Made by a program: the position numbers and the translations under genes. This document shows, one piece after another, positions 37,827 to 46,436 of a stretch of DNA of 64,000 nt. The notes below the pieces were generated by a model. The model saw only the letters and a program-made list of their open reading frames with translations. It made no database searches and was not told the origin of the DNA. The stretch covers positions 47,935 through 111,934 of the forward strand of contig CAIUDH010000052.1 of NCBI GenBank assembly GCA_903897855.1. Direction: 5' to 3'. How positions within the stretch are numbered: position 1 is the first letter of the stretch; each line of letters starts with the position of its first letter. The stretch is from an uncultured Bacteroidota bacterium. GTDB lineage: Bacteria; Bacteroidota; Bacteroidia; UKL13-3.

Positions 37827-39026
37827 ATGGCAACTAAAGAGAAATTTGACCGCAGCAAACCACACGTAAACGTAGGAACTATTGGTCACGTAGATCACGG
37901 CAAAACTACTTTAACCGCTGCAATTACATCTGTATTAGCAGGAAAAGGTCTTTCAGAAAAACGTTCTTTCGAATCAATCGACTCTGCTCCAGAAGAAAAA
38001 GAACGCGGTATTACTATTAATACGGCACACGTAGAATATACTACAGCAACACGTCACTATGCTCACGTTGATTGTCCGGGCCACGCCGACTATGTTAAGA
38101 ACATGGTTACTGGTGCTGCACAAATGGACGGAGCTATCTTGGTTGTAGCTGCAACAGATGGCCCTATGCCACAAACTCGCGAACATATTCTTTTGGCTCG
38201 CCAGGTAGGGGTGCCTAAGGTAGTTGTGTTTATGAACAAAGTGGATATGGTTGATGATCCTGAGATTTTGGACATCGTTGAAATGGAAATTCGTGAGTTA
38301 TTAAACAAATATGAGTTCCCAGGCGACGAGATTCCAATCGTTCGTGGTTCAGCTTTAGGTGGTTTGAATAACGATCCTATTTGGGTTGAAAAAATTATGG
38401 AATTGATGGATTTTGTTGATTCATACATCCCTGTTCCTCCACGTTTAACTGAATTGCCTATGCTAATGCCTGTTGAGGACGTATTCTCAATCACAGGTCG
38501 TGGTACTGTTGCAACAGGTCGTATCGAAAGAGGGGTTATTAACTCGAACGAATCGGTAGAAATTATTGGTTTGCAAAAAGAAGGCGAGAAAACATTAACC
38601 TCAGTAGTTACTGGTGTTGAGATGTTCCGTAAGATATTAGATCGTGGTGAAGCTGGTGATAACGTAGGTTTATTATTACGTGGTATTGAAAAAGAAGCTA
38701 TCCGTAGAGGAATGGTTATTTGCAAGCCAGGTTCAGTAACCCCTCACACTCAATTCAAAGGCGAAATCTACGTATTGAGCAAAGATGAGGGTGGACGTCA
38801 TACTCCGTTCTTCAACAAATATCGTCCACAGTTTTATTTCCGTACAACCGACGTAACTGGTGAGATTTCTTTACCAGAAGGTGTGGAAATGATTATGCCA
38901 GGCGATAACGTTACCATTAATGTTGTATTGATTAACCCTATTGCAATGGAAAAAGGATTACGTTTCGCGATTCGTGAAGGTGGTCGTACTATTGGTGCTG
39001 GTCAGGTTACTGAAATCATCAAATAA
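37827..39026 (+). CDS. tuf: Elongation factor Tu
   Basis: A 399-residue GTPase that carries aminoacyl-tRNA to the ribosome. G motifs: GHVDHGKT (residues 20-27), DCPGH, NKVD and the SALGG element of G5. Domains 2 and 3 follow with [13 protein letters not shown] and the C-terminal [14 protein letters not shown]. Codon choice is visibly biased towards highly expressed usage. It is co-transcribed with the four upstream tRNAs and closed by a strong terminator. The Trp-tRNA, secE, nusG and rpl genes that commonly follow in Bacteroidetes are absent. Confidence 0.98.
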   Translation: MATKEKFDRSKPHVNVGTIGHVDHGKTTLTAAITSVLAGKGLSEKRSFESIDSAPEEKERGITINTAHVEYTTATRHYAHVDCPGHADYVKNMVTGAAQMDGAILVVAATDGPMPQTREHILLARQVGVPKVVVFMNKVDMVDDPEILDIVEMEIRELLNKYEFPGDEIPIVRGSALGGLNNDPIWVEKIMELMDFVDSYIPVPPRLTELPMLMPVEDVFSITGRGTVATGRIERGVINSNESVEIIGLQKEGEKTLTSVVTGVEMFRKILDRGEAGDNVGLLLRGIEKEAIRRGMVICKPGSVTPHTQFKGEIYVLSKDEGGRHTPFFNKYRPQFYFRTTDVTGEISLPEGVEMIMPGDNVTINVVLINPIAMEKGLRFAIREGGRTIGAGQVTEIIK

Positions 39027-39045
39027 ATATAGTTTAAATGTTTCC

Positions 39046-39080
39046 AAAAGCCTCCATCCTTTAAAGATGGGGGCTTTTTT
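39046..39080 (+). terminator. Intrinsic terminator after tuf
   Basis: AAAAGCCTCCATC (39046-39058) pairs with GATGGGGGCTTTT (39066-39078), 13 pairs with one G-T, then Ts. Confidence 0.93.
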
Positions 39081-39139
39081 AGGTCCCTGATTTTTCATTA
39101 AACCCTTCCTATCCTTTTCATAAGTGGAATCTTTTCTAC

Positions 39140-39147
39140 TATATTTG
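39140..39147 (+). promoter_or_regulatory. -7 promoter element of the ybjQ-like gene
   Basis: TATATTTG, 43 bases before the ATG at 39191; it decides against a GTG start at 39155, which would lie at the transcription start. Confidence 0.55.
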
Positions 39148-39190
39148 CCCTCGTGTGAAATACCACTGCTTAACTAATTTAAAAATCAAA

Positions 39191-39523
39191 ATGGATAATT
39201 TACTCATTACTACAAGCACCGCCTTGGAAGGCTATCATGTTAAAACCCAACTGGGCTTAGTGCGAGGCATCACCGTTCGGTCGAGAAGCATAATCGGAAA
39301 TATTGCCGGCGGTTTTATGACCATCTTCGGAGGTAAAAGTGCCATCTATACTGAACTATGCGAGAACTCGAGAGAGGAAGCCTTGCAACTCATGATTAAG
39401 CATGGCCGAGATTTGGGTGCCAATGCCATTATAAACATGCGTTACGAATCGAATGAAGTGATGCAAGGCCTTACCGAAGTATTGGCCTATGGTACAGCTG
39501 TGGTGGTTGAAAAGACGCTGTAG
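39191..39523 (+). CDS. YbjQ/UPF0145 family protein
   Basis: A 110-residue protein of the YbjQ (UPF0145) family, sometimes called a heavy-metal-binding domain. Seen: LLITTSTALEGYHVKTQLGLVRGITVRS, the IFGGKSAIYTELCENSREEALQLM helix and GANAIINMRYES. Members form pentamers; the molecular role is unresolved. The start at 39191 follows from the -7 element at 39140-39147. It converges with rsmE. Confidence 0.92.
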   Translation: MDNLLITTSTALEGYHVKTQLGLVRGITVRSRSIIGNIAGGFMTIFGGKSAIYTELCENSREEALQLMIKHGRDLGANAIINMRYESNEVMQGLTEVLAYGTAVVVEKTL

Positions 39524-39537
39524 TAAGCAGCATTCGC

Positions 39538-40230
39538 TTAATTGAAATAGAAATAGCTGCAAACAGCCATTGCAGCAGTTTCTGTGCGCAACCGACTATC
39601 CCCAAGCGCGATTCCTTCGAATCCTTTTTCTAACGCATACGCTATTTCCTGTTTCGAAAAATCGCCTTCTGGCCCAATGCAACAGTTTACATTTTTGGAT
39701 GCAGAGGTGGTATTAATTTCTTGACGAGAAAAAGTAGCATCGCAGTGTGCTATATATTTGCTATAGTTATTTGTGCTTGTGAGTGAAATGTATTCTTTAA
39801 ACGATATCAAGTCATTGATTTTTGGCAAAGTCGCCTTCAACGACTGTTTCATCGCTGAAATAGCAATTCTATTGCATCGTTCCAAATTCATTTTATGTCT
39901 CTCATTATGAGCACAACTTAAAAAAGTAATTTCATCAATCCCAAACTCAACGAGTTTTTCAATCATCCAATCGGTGCGCTCACCATTTTTTGTTGGAGCC
40001 ACCGCCAGATGCAGCCGGTGGCGCGTTGACACTTTTTCTGTTGTAGTAAGAATTATTTTCAAGGCGCATTTACTGGTGTTTAAAATCTCACACGAATAAA
40101 AAGAACCTTTTCCATCCGTTACATCAATGATGTCGCCCACCGTATGGCGTAAAATTTTAATACAGTGCTTCGCTTCTTCCGAAGGCAGTTGTTCTTCAAG
40201 AACGATGTCAGGAGCATAAAATAATTGCAT
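39538..40230 (-). CDS. rsmE: 16S rRNA (uracil-1498-N3)-methyltransferase RsmE
   Basis: A 230-residue SPOUT methyltransferase. An N-terminal PUA-like domain (HCIKILRHTVGD) precedes the trefoil-knot domain with APTKNGERTDWMIEKLVEFGI, IGPEGDFS and LGDSRLRTETA. These are the SAM-binding knot motifs of RsmE. Length is normal. It shares a ~50-base divergent intergenic space with the SDR gene. Confidence 0.96.
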   Translation of the reverse strand: MQLFYAPDIVLEEQLPSEEAKHCIKILRHTVGDIIDVTDGKGSFYSCEILNTSKCALKIILTTTEKVSTRHRLHLAVAPTKNGERTDWMIEKLVEFGIDEITFLSCAHNERHKMNLERCNRIAISAMKQSLKATLPKINDLISFKEYISLTSTNNYSKYIAHCDATFSRQEINTTSASKNVNCCIGPEGDFSKQEIAYALEKGFEGIALGDSRLRTETAAMAVCSYFYFN

Positions 40231-40279
40231 AAATGAAGCATCGAATGTAAGAAATGAATTTTAATATTTACTTTGCAAG

Positions 40280-40978
40280 ATGAATTTAGTTGTCACCGGA
40301 GGAACCAAAGGCATTGGCCTTGCTATCATTGAAGTGTTTGCAAGGAAGGGATTTGATATCATCACCTGTGCACGAAACAGGCAAGAGTTAGAGCAGCTTA
40401 AAGTGTCGTTGGAAGCACGATATCCAAACATCAAGGTGTTTACTCAAGTGTGCGATATGGGAAGTAAAAAGGAGGTTCAACAATTCGCACATTCCATTCT
40501 CGAAAATTTCGAAACGATTCAGGTATTGGTAAATAATGCAGGCCTGTTTTTGCCGGGTAGCATTGGCGAGGAAGCCGACGAAACGTTTGAAACCGTCATG
40601 AACATTAATATTGGCGGCACCTACCATATGACCCGAGGCCTATTACCACTCTTGAAGAAATCAAAGACGGCACATATTTTCAATCTCTGTTCTACCGCTA
40701 GCATCACCGCGCATAGCAACGGAGGAAGCTATTCGATAAGCAAATTTGCTTTACTTGGTTTTAGCAAAGTTTTACGCGAAGAGTTGAAACCAGTTGCTAT
40801 TAAAGTTACTTCTGTGCTGCCAGGCCCTACCCTTACCAATTCATGGGCAGGCACTACTTTACCTGCAACGCGTTTTATGGAAGTGAATGAAGTTGCCGAA
40901 GCGGTATGGAGCTGCTATAATTTAAAAACCGTGGTGGTAGAGGAATTGGTCATGCGACCGCAACTCGGTGACATTTAA
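40280..40978 (+). CDS. Short-chain dehydrogenase/reductase
   Basis: A 232-residue classical SDR. The cofactor motif TGGTKGIG (residues 6-13), NNAG near 92, catalytic Ser in NLCSTAS and the YSISK active site (Tyr-x3-Lys) are all present. The Arg in CARNRQ after the second strand suggests NADP(H). The substrate is unknown. A TTACTTTG sequence just before the ATG is close to a -7 element and would give a very short leader. Confidence 0.93.
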   Translation: MNLVVTGGTKGIGLAIIEVFARKGFDIITCARNRQELEQLKVSLEARYPNIKVFTQVCDMGSKKEVQQFAHSILENFETIQVLVNNAGLFLPGSIGEEADETFETVMNINIGGTYHMTRGLLPLLKKSKTAHIFNLCSTASITAHSNGGSYSISKFALLGFSKVLREELKPVAIKVTSVLPGPTLTNSWAGTTLPATRFMEVNEVAEAVWSCYNLKTVVVEELVMRPQLGDI

Positions 40979-41062
40979 TAAACGGTTAGCAGAGAATGAT
41001 TGGCGCAGCGGAGTTCGCTGGTTTTGTTTCCGATCAAAGGTTCGGTAAGCTTTTGTTTTAAA

Positions 41063-41356
41063 TTAATTTTTCTCTCTTCTTTCAGCCCAAAACCGTATCA
41101 AGTATTTGAACCAGAAATAGATCATCGCTGGAAAAACAAAAATAACTAATTTGTTAAAATCCCAGGCGGTACCAAAATCAAGATGCATGGCATGTTGCAC
41201 GGCACGTGTGATGCCACAACCGGGGCAACTTTGGTGTAAAAGAATTTGGGAAAGACAAAGAGGCGGCAAGCCTGAATCAAAAAAATCGGCGGGTAATAAC
41301 CATAACACAATTGGTATCGCTATTAACCCGCCGAGTAATATATTCCTTTTTAACAA
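41063..41356 (-). CDS. DUF2752 membrane protein
   Basis: A 97-residue protein with two hydrophobic segments and the DUF2752 signature CPGCGITRAVQHAMHLDF. The CPxCG motif could bind a metal, but no function is established. Its ATG lies three bases after the stop of the upstream lipoprotein gene, so they form an operon. Confidence 0.93.
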   Translation of the reverse strand: MLKRNILLGGLIAIPIVLWLLPADFFDSGLPPLCLSQILLHQSCPGCGITRAVQHAMHLDFGTAWDFNKLVIFVFPAMIYFWFKYLIRFWAERREKN

Positions 41357-41359
41357 CGT

Positions 41360-41932
41360 CTAGTTGTTTTTCTTGATGTAGATGAACGCATGGATAATTC
41401 CAGGAATCCAACAAAGGATAGTAAGAATTAGGTTAACGATGATCGCAGTGGTATCGCTCCAGTCGGAAACCAACCCTACAGCAACCGGTGGAATTAAAAT
41501 AGCGAGTAATATTAAAAGCACTTTATCTACCTCGTGGTTATTGGTACTGGTATGATTGGAGGTCGTCTCAATTTTGGCCGACTCTTTAGGCTCAACGGCA
41601 GTAGCAACAACCTGAGAAAACATTTTCGAAATTATTTTTTTTGAGATCCTTTCTTTCACTGTAGTGGCTTCAACCGTTTTTACAGCCTTTATGGCATTAA
41701 AACTGCTGAATACTTCAGAAGAAGAGGGGGCTTCAGTAAGAATTGGCTCAACGACAACAGCCTCTTCAGCTGCTTGTACTGTGGTTGGAATGCTTTTTTC
41801 AACCTTGGCCGTTTCTTTCGATTTTACAGATCCTCGTTGGATATTGCCGTAACGTTCGTTGCTACAAGATGCCAGAAAAAGAGTAAGAGTTGCAAGAATT
41901 GCGAAGGATTTAAAGGAAGTAAAAGATTTCAT
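41360..41932 (-). CDS. Lipoprotein with C-terminal YqaE/Pmp3 domain
   Basis: A 190-residue protein. The N-terminus carries a lipobox (LTLFLASC). A low-complexity Ala/Val/Glu/Ser linker runs to about residue 130. The last ~55 residues are a Pmp3 domain (LLILLAILIPPVAVGLVSDW, IIVNLILTILCWIPGIIHAFIYI), a two-helix proteolipid linked to membrane stress and ion homeostasis in yeast, plants and bacteria. The lipid anchor plus Pmp3 domain is a combination found in Bacteroidetes. The two parts may sit in one membrane, or the lipobox may be an inner-membrane anchor. Confidence 0.9.
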   Translation of the reverse strand: MKSFTSFKSFAILATLTLFLASCSNERYGNIQRGSVKSKETAKVEKSIPTTVQAAEEAVVVEPILTEAPSSSEVFSSFNAIKAVKTVEATTVKERISKKIISKMFSQVVATAVEPKESAKIETTSNHTSTNNHEVDKVLLILLAILIPPVAVGLVSDWSDTTAIIVNLILTILCWIPGIIHAFIYIKKNN

Positions 41933-42031
41933 ATTAGTTATGGGTTTAAAGTTATTTACGGCAAATCTATAAGAATTTTTTAAACAACAAAATTTTTGTT
42001 GAAATTAAAATCGATTTATTCAAAATAAAAA

Positions 42032-42061
42032 AAACCTCGCTACTTTATTGAGGCGAGGTTT
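42032..42061 (-). terminator. Intrinsic terminator downstream of the citrate synthase gene
   Basis: On the minus strand, AAACCTCGC (42061-42053) and GCGAGGTTT (42040-42032) form a nine-pair stem, followed by a long T run. Confidence 0.75.
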
Positions 42062-42117
42062 ATGCTTATCAGACGAAGCTCGAAACTTCAAATCCTTTAT
42101 GAACCGTACATGGGTAG

Positions 42118-42142
42118 AAAGATTGCTTTAAAAGCAATCTTT
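42118..42142 (-). terminator. Hairpin at the citrate synthase stop codon
   Basis: AAAGATTGCTTT and AAAGCAATCTTT form a perfect 12-pair stem with a one-base centre, overlapping the last base of the stop codon. The T tail is short, so it may protect the mRNA end or act with the terminator at 42032. Confidence 0.55.
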
Positions 42143-43437
42143 TATATCCCAAACTTCTTCTTAATGGCTTCCGTGGTAATCGATTTCGGACGCTCCAAAG
42201 GCAAGCCTATGGCTCTATCCCAAATTAAGGATGCCAAAACCCCTAAAGAGCGCGAAACTCCAAACAATACGGTATAAAAATCTTCTTCCATAAATCCATA
42301 ATGCTGCAGTAAAGCACCTGAATGTGAGTCAACATTAGGCCAAGGGTTTTTAACTTTGCCTAACGACTCTAAAATAGGAGGCACGGTATCATATACATTC
42401 CAAACCGTATTAACCAAATCATCGTCAGGGAAATATTGTTTAGCAAACTCCATTTGTGCGGTAAAACGCGGGTCTGTTTTGCGCAAAACAGCATGACCGT
42501 AACCAGGTACCACCTGACCAGCAGCCAATGTTTCTTGAACATATTTAGCAATTTGCTCTTTCGATGGACGTGCCACACCTAGTTGTTCGCACATTTTTTT
42601 AAGCCAGCGCACCACCTCCTGATTGGCTAAACCGTGCAAGGGGCCTGCCAAACCATTCATAGCCGCTGAGAAAGAAAGATAAGGATCGCTTAATGCCGAA
42701 CCTACCAAATGCGTTACGTGGGCCGATACATTACCACCTTCATGATCGGCATGAATGGTAAGATACAAACGCATGAGTTTAGCAAACTCTTCGCCATCAT
42801 AACCCAACATATGAGCAAAATTGCCCGCCCAGTCGAGGGTGGTATCCGGTTCAATATGTTTCCCCTCTTTATACGTTCTACGATAAATATAGGCGGCTAC
42901 GCGAGGCAGACGAGCAATTAAATTCATTGCGTCTTCAAACTGGTAAGCCCAATAATCTTTTTTGTTGATTCCGTCATGATACGCTTTTGCAAAAATGCTC
43001 TCTGTTTGCATGGCCATAATGCCAATGCTAAATTGGGTCATAGGATGCGTGTTTAAAGGCAAACTATCGAGTGTGTCAAAAACGTGCTGAGGTACATCCC
43101 AACGCGAAGTCCATAATTTATTTATTTCGCGAGTATCTTCAAGAGTTGGAAGTTCATCATAAAGCATCAGGTAGAATAATCCTTCCGGATAGGGTGTTCC
43201 TTTACCGGGAAGTTTCTCACATAACTCAGGAATCGAATATCCTCGGAAGCGTATTCCTTCATTAGCATCGAGCGCCGACGTCTCGGTAACTAATCCGGTG
43301 ATACCTTTCATGCCACCATAAACATCATCTAAAGTGTAATCACCAAACTTTTCAGTGCCATGATTTTTAATGATATCCTTTACTTCAGCGGCATAAGCAG
43401 TGGCTTTTACCTGAAATTTTTCTTTTAACGCGTCCAT
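42142..43437 (-). CDS. gltA: Citrate synthase of the mitochondrial-like type
   Basis: A 431-residue citrate (Si)-synthase joining acetyl-CoA and oxaloacetate in the TCA cycle. Catalytic residues are visible: His in HADHEGGNVSAH, His in GYGHAVLRKTDPR and Asp in NPWPNVDSHSG. Long stretches match animal mitochondrial citrate synthase rather than the E. coli or Bacillus types: YGGMKGITGLV, EGIRFRGYSIPE, LSDPYLSFSAAMNGLAGPLHGLANQEV, FGVSRSLGVL, LPLERPKS. The N-terminus has no transit peptide. It has its own -7 element and terminators, so it is monocistronic. Confidence 0.97.
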   Translation of the reverse strand: MDALKEKFQVKATAYAAEVKDIIKNHGTEKFGDYTLDDVYGGMKGITGLVTETSALDANEGIRFRGYSIPELCEKLPGKGTPYPEGLFYLMLYDELPTLEDTREINKLWTSRWDVPQHVFDTLDSLPLNTHPMTQFSIGIMAMQTESIFAKAYHDGINKKDYWAYQFEDAMNLIARLPRVAAYIYRRTYKEGKHIEPDTTLDWAGNFAHMLGYDGEEFAKLMRLYLTIHADHEGGNVSAHVTHLVGSALSDPYLSFSAAMNGLAGPLHGLANQEVVRWLKKMCEQLGVARPSKEQIAKYVQETLAAGQVVPGYGHAVLRKTDPRFTAQMEFAKQYFPDDDLVNTVWNVYDTVPPILESLGKVKNPWPNVDSHSGALLQHYGFMEEDFYTVLFGVSRSLGVLASLIWDRAIGLPLERPKSITTEAIKKKFGI

Positions 43438-43454
43438 GACTTAAATTTTTTCTG

Positions 43455-43462
43455 CAAACTTA
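43455..43462 (-). promoter_or_regulatory. -7 promoter element of the citrate synthase gene
   Basis: TAAGTTTG on the minus strand, 17 bases upstream of the ATG, giving a leader of only about 10 bases. No -33 TTG at the right distance. Confidence 0.5.
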
Positions 43463-43589
43463 GTGAATATGTGTTCTATTGAAAAATGATTTTCATTCTT
43501 TTTTATTTGTAAAATTTTATGTAAAGATGATTAAATATCGACAACAGGAAAATTAAAAAGAGATTGAATTTTAGAGAAAAAAAAACTTG

Positions 43590-45179
43590 CTAGTGAACCA
43601 CCATGAGTTTCATGGGTTTGAAATTCACAAAACTACTTTTAGCTTGCAAATAATAGATGCCGGCACTTAACGGGTCCAACTCCTCAGAAAACGAATTGGT
43701 TCCTTTGTTTAAGTCGTGAATCATCGTTTTAAGAATTTTCCCATCCGAATTTATTAAAGTACAGTAAACCACGTCGGCAGCCTCGAGATTAAAAAAGAAA
43801 GTTAATGTATTACTTGCGGGGTTAGGAGAAACAGTAAAAGAAGCACTGCCTGAGGAAGTCTGTTTCACCGAACGTATAGGGCTATAAGAGATTTCCCCAT
43901 TTTGACCTAACATTCTCAGTTTGTAAAAGGTGATCGAAGGAAACGGATTCACATCATACGCTTCGTAATCAATTTTGTTCATTGAAATCCCATTCAACGC
44001 TTTTGTATTTATAGTCGTCAAGTAGCTGAAATCATTACCATCTTCACTACGCCACACTTCAAATTCATGGCTATTTAATTCGCTTCCCGTTTGCCAGGTA
44101 AGTTTCACTCGCGGCTCGTTTTCCCAACGAGCCTCAAACGAGAGTAAGGTTACCGGCAAGGGGTAATTCACATCTACCAAGGTCCAAACCGAGTTAAACG
44201 AATCTACGCCGGTAATGGTTGTGGTGTTGCTCGAGGTGTTGGTGGCTCCCAGAGGGGGGCTTAGCCATCCGAAGCTGTTCCATCGTTGTGCTTTTAAATC
44301 GCCTTCAGCAATCACATTACTACTTGCCGAAGTCACATCCCATTCATTATCCTGATAAGTAAAATTTAAGGACGCTACAGGTAAGGTAGTGAACCCTGAC
44401 ACCGTCAGTGGCCAGAATCGATCAATGACACGATTGGCATTTTCAATGGAGAGGGCATCATTTAAATTGGTAACGCCGGTAGGCCATGGTCTATTATTGG
44501 GAGCATTGCTTGTAATCGTAGGAAAGGTAGATACCACAATGTTTCCATTGCCAGTGCCCGCCGAGGTAATATTGAAAGTAAAGGGTATATAACTGGAACC
44601 GGATCCAAAGGGAAACACAAAGTTACCGGTGGAGGTATTGATGGTCCACCCGATACTGCCATAGCCTGTTGCGGGAGGAGTTTCACTTATAATATAACCA
44701 CTACTGTGTGTAATTGCAGAAATGCTGCTATTGGTGATGAGCAATTGTTGGCTATTGAGGTCAATATTTCTGGATCCTAGAATCAGTTCCGCACTAGTTC
44801 CCCCGACATTGGTATTGGTATTTAAAACTATGCTGCCCGAGCCATTGGAGATATTCAGTTCATTAAATTCGGTCGTTGAGTTTCCTTTAATATGTTGACT
44901 AGTGGAACCATTTAAATCGACCGTTCCTTGGTTAATTGTTAAAGCTGCATTGCCTCCATTATTAATCCAATCGTTGGTAACATGAATGGTGGCACTATTA
45001 TCCATCACTCCACCTGGCTGATTCAGGAAATCACCATGATTAAGATACAAGTCAGTGCCGGGAGTTAGGTAAAGGGTTGTCCCACTTCCCAGCGTAAAAA
45101 GTTGAGCAGAAGCGATAGCTGCAGCAAAGAAATAAAAGCCAAGTAGAAGTAGCGTTTTTCTCAAGAGGAAAAATTTCAA
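43590..45179 (-). CDS. T9SS-secreted surface protein
   Basis: A 529-residue protein. A signal peptide ends near AIASAQ. Residues ~30-150 look like a beta-solenoid of short repeats (LYLTPGTDLYLNHGDFLNQ, VTNDWINNGG, VDLNGSTSQHIKGNS). The middle holds beta-sandwich sequence and the common Bacteroidetes LPVTLLSFEARWENEPRVKLTWQT module. A T9SS type A sorting domain ends it (VSPNPASN, LINSDGKILKT, LSAGIYYLQ). Secreted; ligand unknown. Confidence 0.9.
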   Translation of the reverse strand: MKFFLLRKTLLLLGFYFFAAAIASAQLFTLGSGTTLYLTPGTDLYLNHGDFLNQPGGVMDNSATIHVTNDWINNGGNAALTINQGTVDLNGSTSQHIKGNSTTEFNELNISNGSGSIVLNTNTNVGGTSAELILGSRNIDLNSQQLLITNSSISAITHSSGYIISETPPATGYGSIGWTINTSTGNFVFPFGSGSSYIPFTFNITSAGTGNGNIVVSTFPTITSNAPNNRPWPTGVTNLNDALSIENANRVIDRFWPLTVSGFTTLPVASLNFTYQDNEWDVTSASSNVIAEGDLKAQRWNSFGWLSPPLGATNTSSNTTTITGVDSFNSVWTLVDVNYPLPVTLLSFEARWENEPRVKLTWQTGSELNSHEFEVWRSEDGNDFSYLTTINTKALNGISMNKIDYEAYDVNPFPSITFYKLRMLGQNGEISYSPIRSVKQTSSGSASFTVSPNPASNTLTFFFNLEAADVVYCTLINSDGKILKTMIHDLNKGTNSFSEELDPLSAGIYYLQAKSSFVNFKPMKLMVVH

Positions 45180-45279
45180 TTAGTTATTTTACGAAAATAG
45201 AAATATTCCCATTAACGACAAAATTTAGTTTGTTTTAGCCATTGCACAATTTACCAAAGTGAAGAACTTATATTAATAC

Positions 45280-45310
45280 TTGCGTAACACAATAAGAAAC
45301 ATTACCTTTG
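45280..45310 (+). promoter_or_regulatory. Promoter of the initiator tRNA gene
   Basis: TTG at 45280-45282, 20 bases, then TACCTTTG at 45303-45310. The transcript would start about 8-10 bases before the tRNA. Confidence 0.75.
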
Positions 45311-45325
45311 CCCCCTCAAAAATAA

Positions 45326-45388
<63 letters not shown>

Positions 45389-45397
<9 letters not shown>

Positions 45398-45411
45398 CAA
45401 ATCAATCAAAA
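45389..45411 (+). repeat. Direct repeat copy 1 at the tRNA-fMet 3' end (possible attL)
   Basis: A 23-base stretch from CTCCCGCTACA in the tRNA acceptor arm into the following AT-rich sequence. It is identical to 50784-50806. Similarity continues imperfectly for about 40 more bases (T run, GTTGA, GAAA). Confidence 0.75.
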
Positions 45412-45435
45412 CCCTTATTGTATAAGGGTTTTTTT
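45408..45435 (+). terminator. Intrinsic terminator after tRNA-fMet
   Basis: AAAACCCTTAT and ATAAGGGTTTT form an 11-pair stem around TGT, followed by a T run. Confidence 0.88.
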
Positions 45436-45468
45436 GTTGAGTGCGAAAAAGTGAGAAAATTTAAAACT

Positions 45469-45642
45469 ATGGAAAAGCTTAAATTTAAAAGCCTGTACAT
45501 CAATTTTGGATGCAAGCGCGACTTCTCCAAAACCGATGCTTACCAGCACAAAGACATCACCAAACGATGGTTCGAGTACTACGAATTTCTTCTCTCCACT
45601 TCAATCCAATATCAGAATTTCAATTTCTTCAAATGCCTCTGA
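45469..45642 (+). CDS. Small unassigned reading frame beside the tRNA-fMet gene
   Basis: A 57-codon frame from ATG 45469. Its first ~47 residues have ordinary coding composition (MEKLKFKSLYINFGCKRD, FSKTDAYQHKDITKRWFEYY) and then pass into the convergent 3' end of the abiEii toxin gene, which they overlap by 31 bases. It could be the stump of a chromosomal or element gene cut by the island's formation. No family recognised. Confidence 0.4.
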   Translation: MEKLKFKSLYINFGCKRDFSKTDAYQHKDITKRWFEYYEFLLSTSIQYQNFNFFKCL

Positions 45643-46436
45643 ACTTCCCGTTCCACTTTATCAAAGTCGGGTAAATCCTGAATTTGCTCACTCATAGAGC
45701 TTTTCCAACGCCCTTTCCACTGTGGAACCCTTTCTGCTAATTTCTTAGGAAAATCATGAGGATTTAAACCTTTACTCCAGCATTTGTTGGAGAACTCATT
45801 CAGATAAAAATTAGCATCCATTTCATGTATTTCCAGCAAATACCAAATATCATAAAAATCCCGGGCTTGCATTCGCTGCATCACTGTTCGCATTTTTTCT
45901 ACAAGCACTTCTTCCAAAGGATAACACAAAAGTTCGTGTGCTTCTATATCAGAATAGCTTAAAATTGCTTGGTTGATAGCCGGTGAAAATTCCAGCTTTT
46001 CGCTTTTTGAAATATCAACTTTCACTTTTTTATTCGAACCTGTTCCGCCCAATGGCCCGGAATAACTGATATAAAAGTTTATGCCTCCTTGTACGTCAAG
46101 CCGGTGGGTATCCTCGGGTTCGTAATTATCAATAATCCCAAGCGGAATATTTGCTACTTCCATTACATATTCAAAAGTTTCTCTGAACATGGAAAATACC
46201 CGATCATTAGAAATAGAATTATCGAGCAAAGTAAAATCAAGGTCTTCCGAAAAACGATAACCTTCAAAATAGATTTTCTTCAAAACAGTTCCGCCTTTAA
46301 AAACGATAATTTTTGAAAGTTGCTCATGCTTTGCAATTCCTTTCAAAATCCACGAAAGAATATAATCTTTTTCTATTTGTTGGTCACGCACTCCGATTTC
46401 TCTGGCCTTCTGTTGTATTTCTCCCGGTTTAATCAT
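45612..46436 (-). CDS. abiEii: AbiEii nucleotidyltransferase toxin
   Basis: A 274-residue nucleotidyltransferase-fold toxin (AbiEii/AbiGii family) of a type IV toxin-antitoxin and phage-abortive system. Motifs: FKGGT (residues 46-50), the metal-binding SEDLDF with Asp65 and Asp67, KVDIS for the third acidic residue, and the EVLVEKM...RDFYDIWYL helices near residues 190-220. The family is thought to use NTPs to modify cell targets such as tRNA, blocking phage replication and growth. Its ATG overlaps the antitoxin stop by four bases. All motifs intact, so likely functional. Confidence 0.93.
   Translation of the reverse strand: MIKPGEIQQKAREIGVRDQQIEKDYILSWILKGIAKHEQLSKIIVFKGGTVLKKIYFEGYRFSEDLDFTLLDNSISNDRVFSMFRETFEYVMEVANIPLGIIDNYEPEDTHRLDVQGGINFYISYSGPLGGTGSNKKVKVDISKSEKLEFSPAINQAILSYSDIEAHELLCYPLEEVLVEKMRTVMQRMQARDFYDIWYLLEIHEMDANFYLNEFSNKCWSKGLNPHDFPKKLAERVPQWKGRWKSSMSEQIQDLPDFDKVEREVQRHLKKLKF

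Noticed and set aside
38090..38725. 211-codon antisense frame within tuf
   Set aside because: It is a mirror of strong codon bias in tuf and has no features of a protein.
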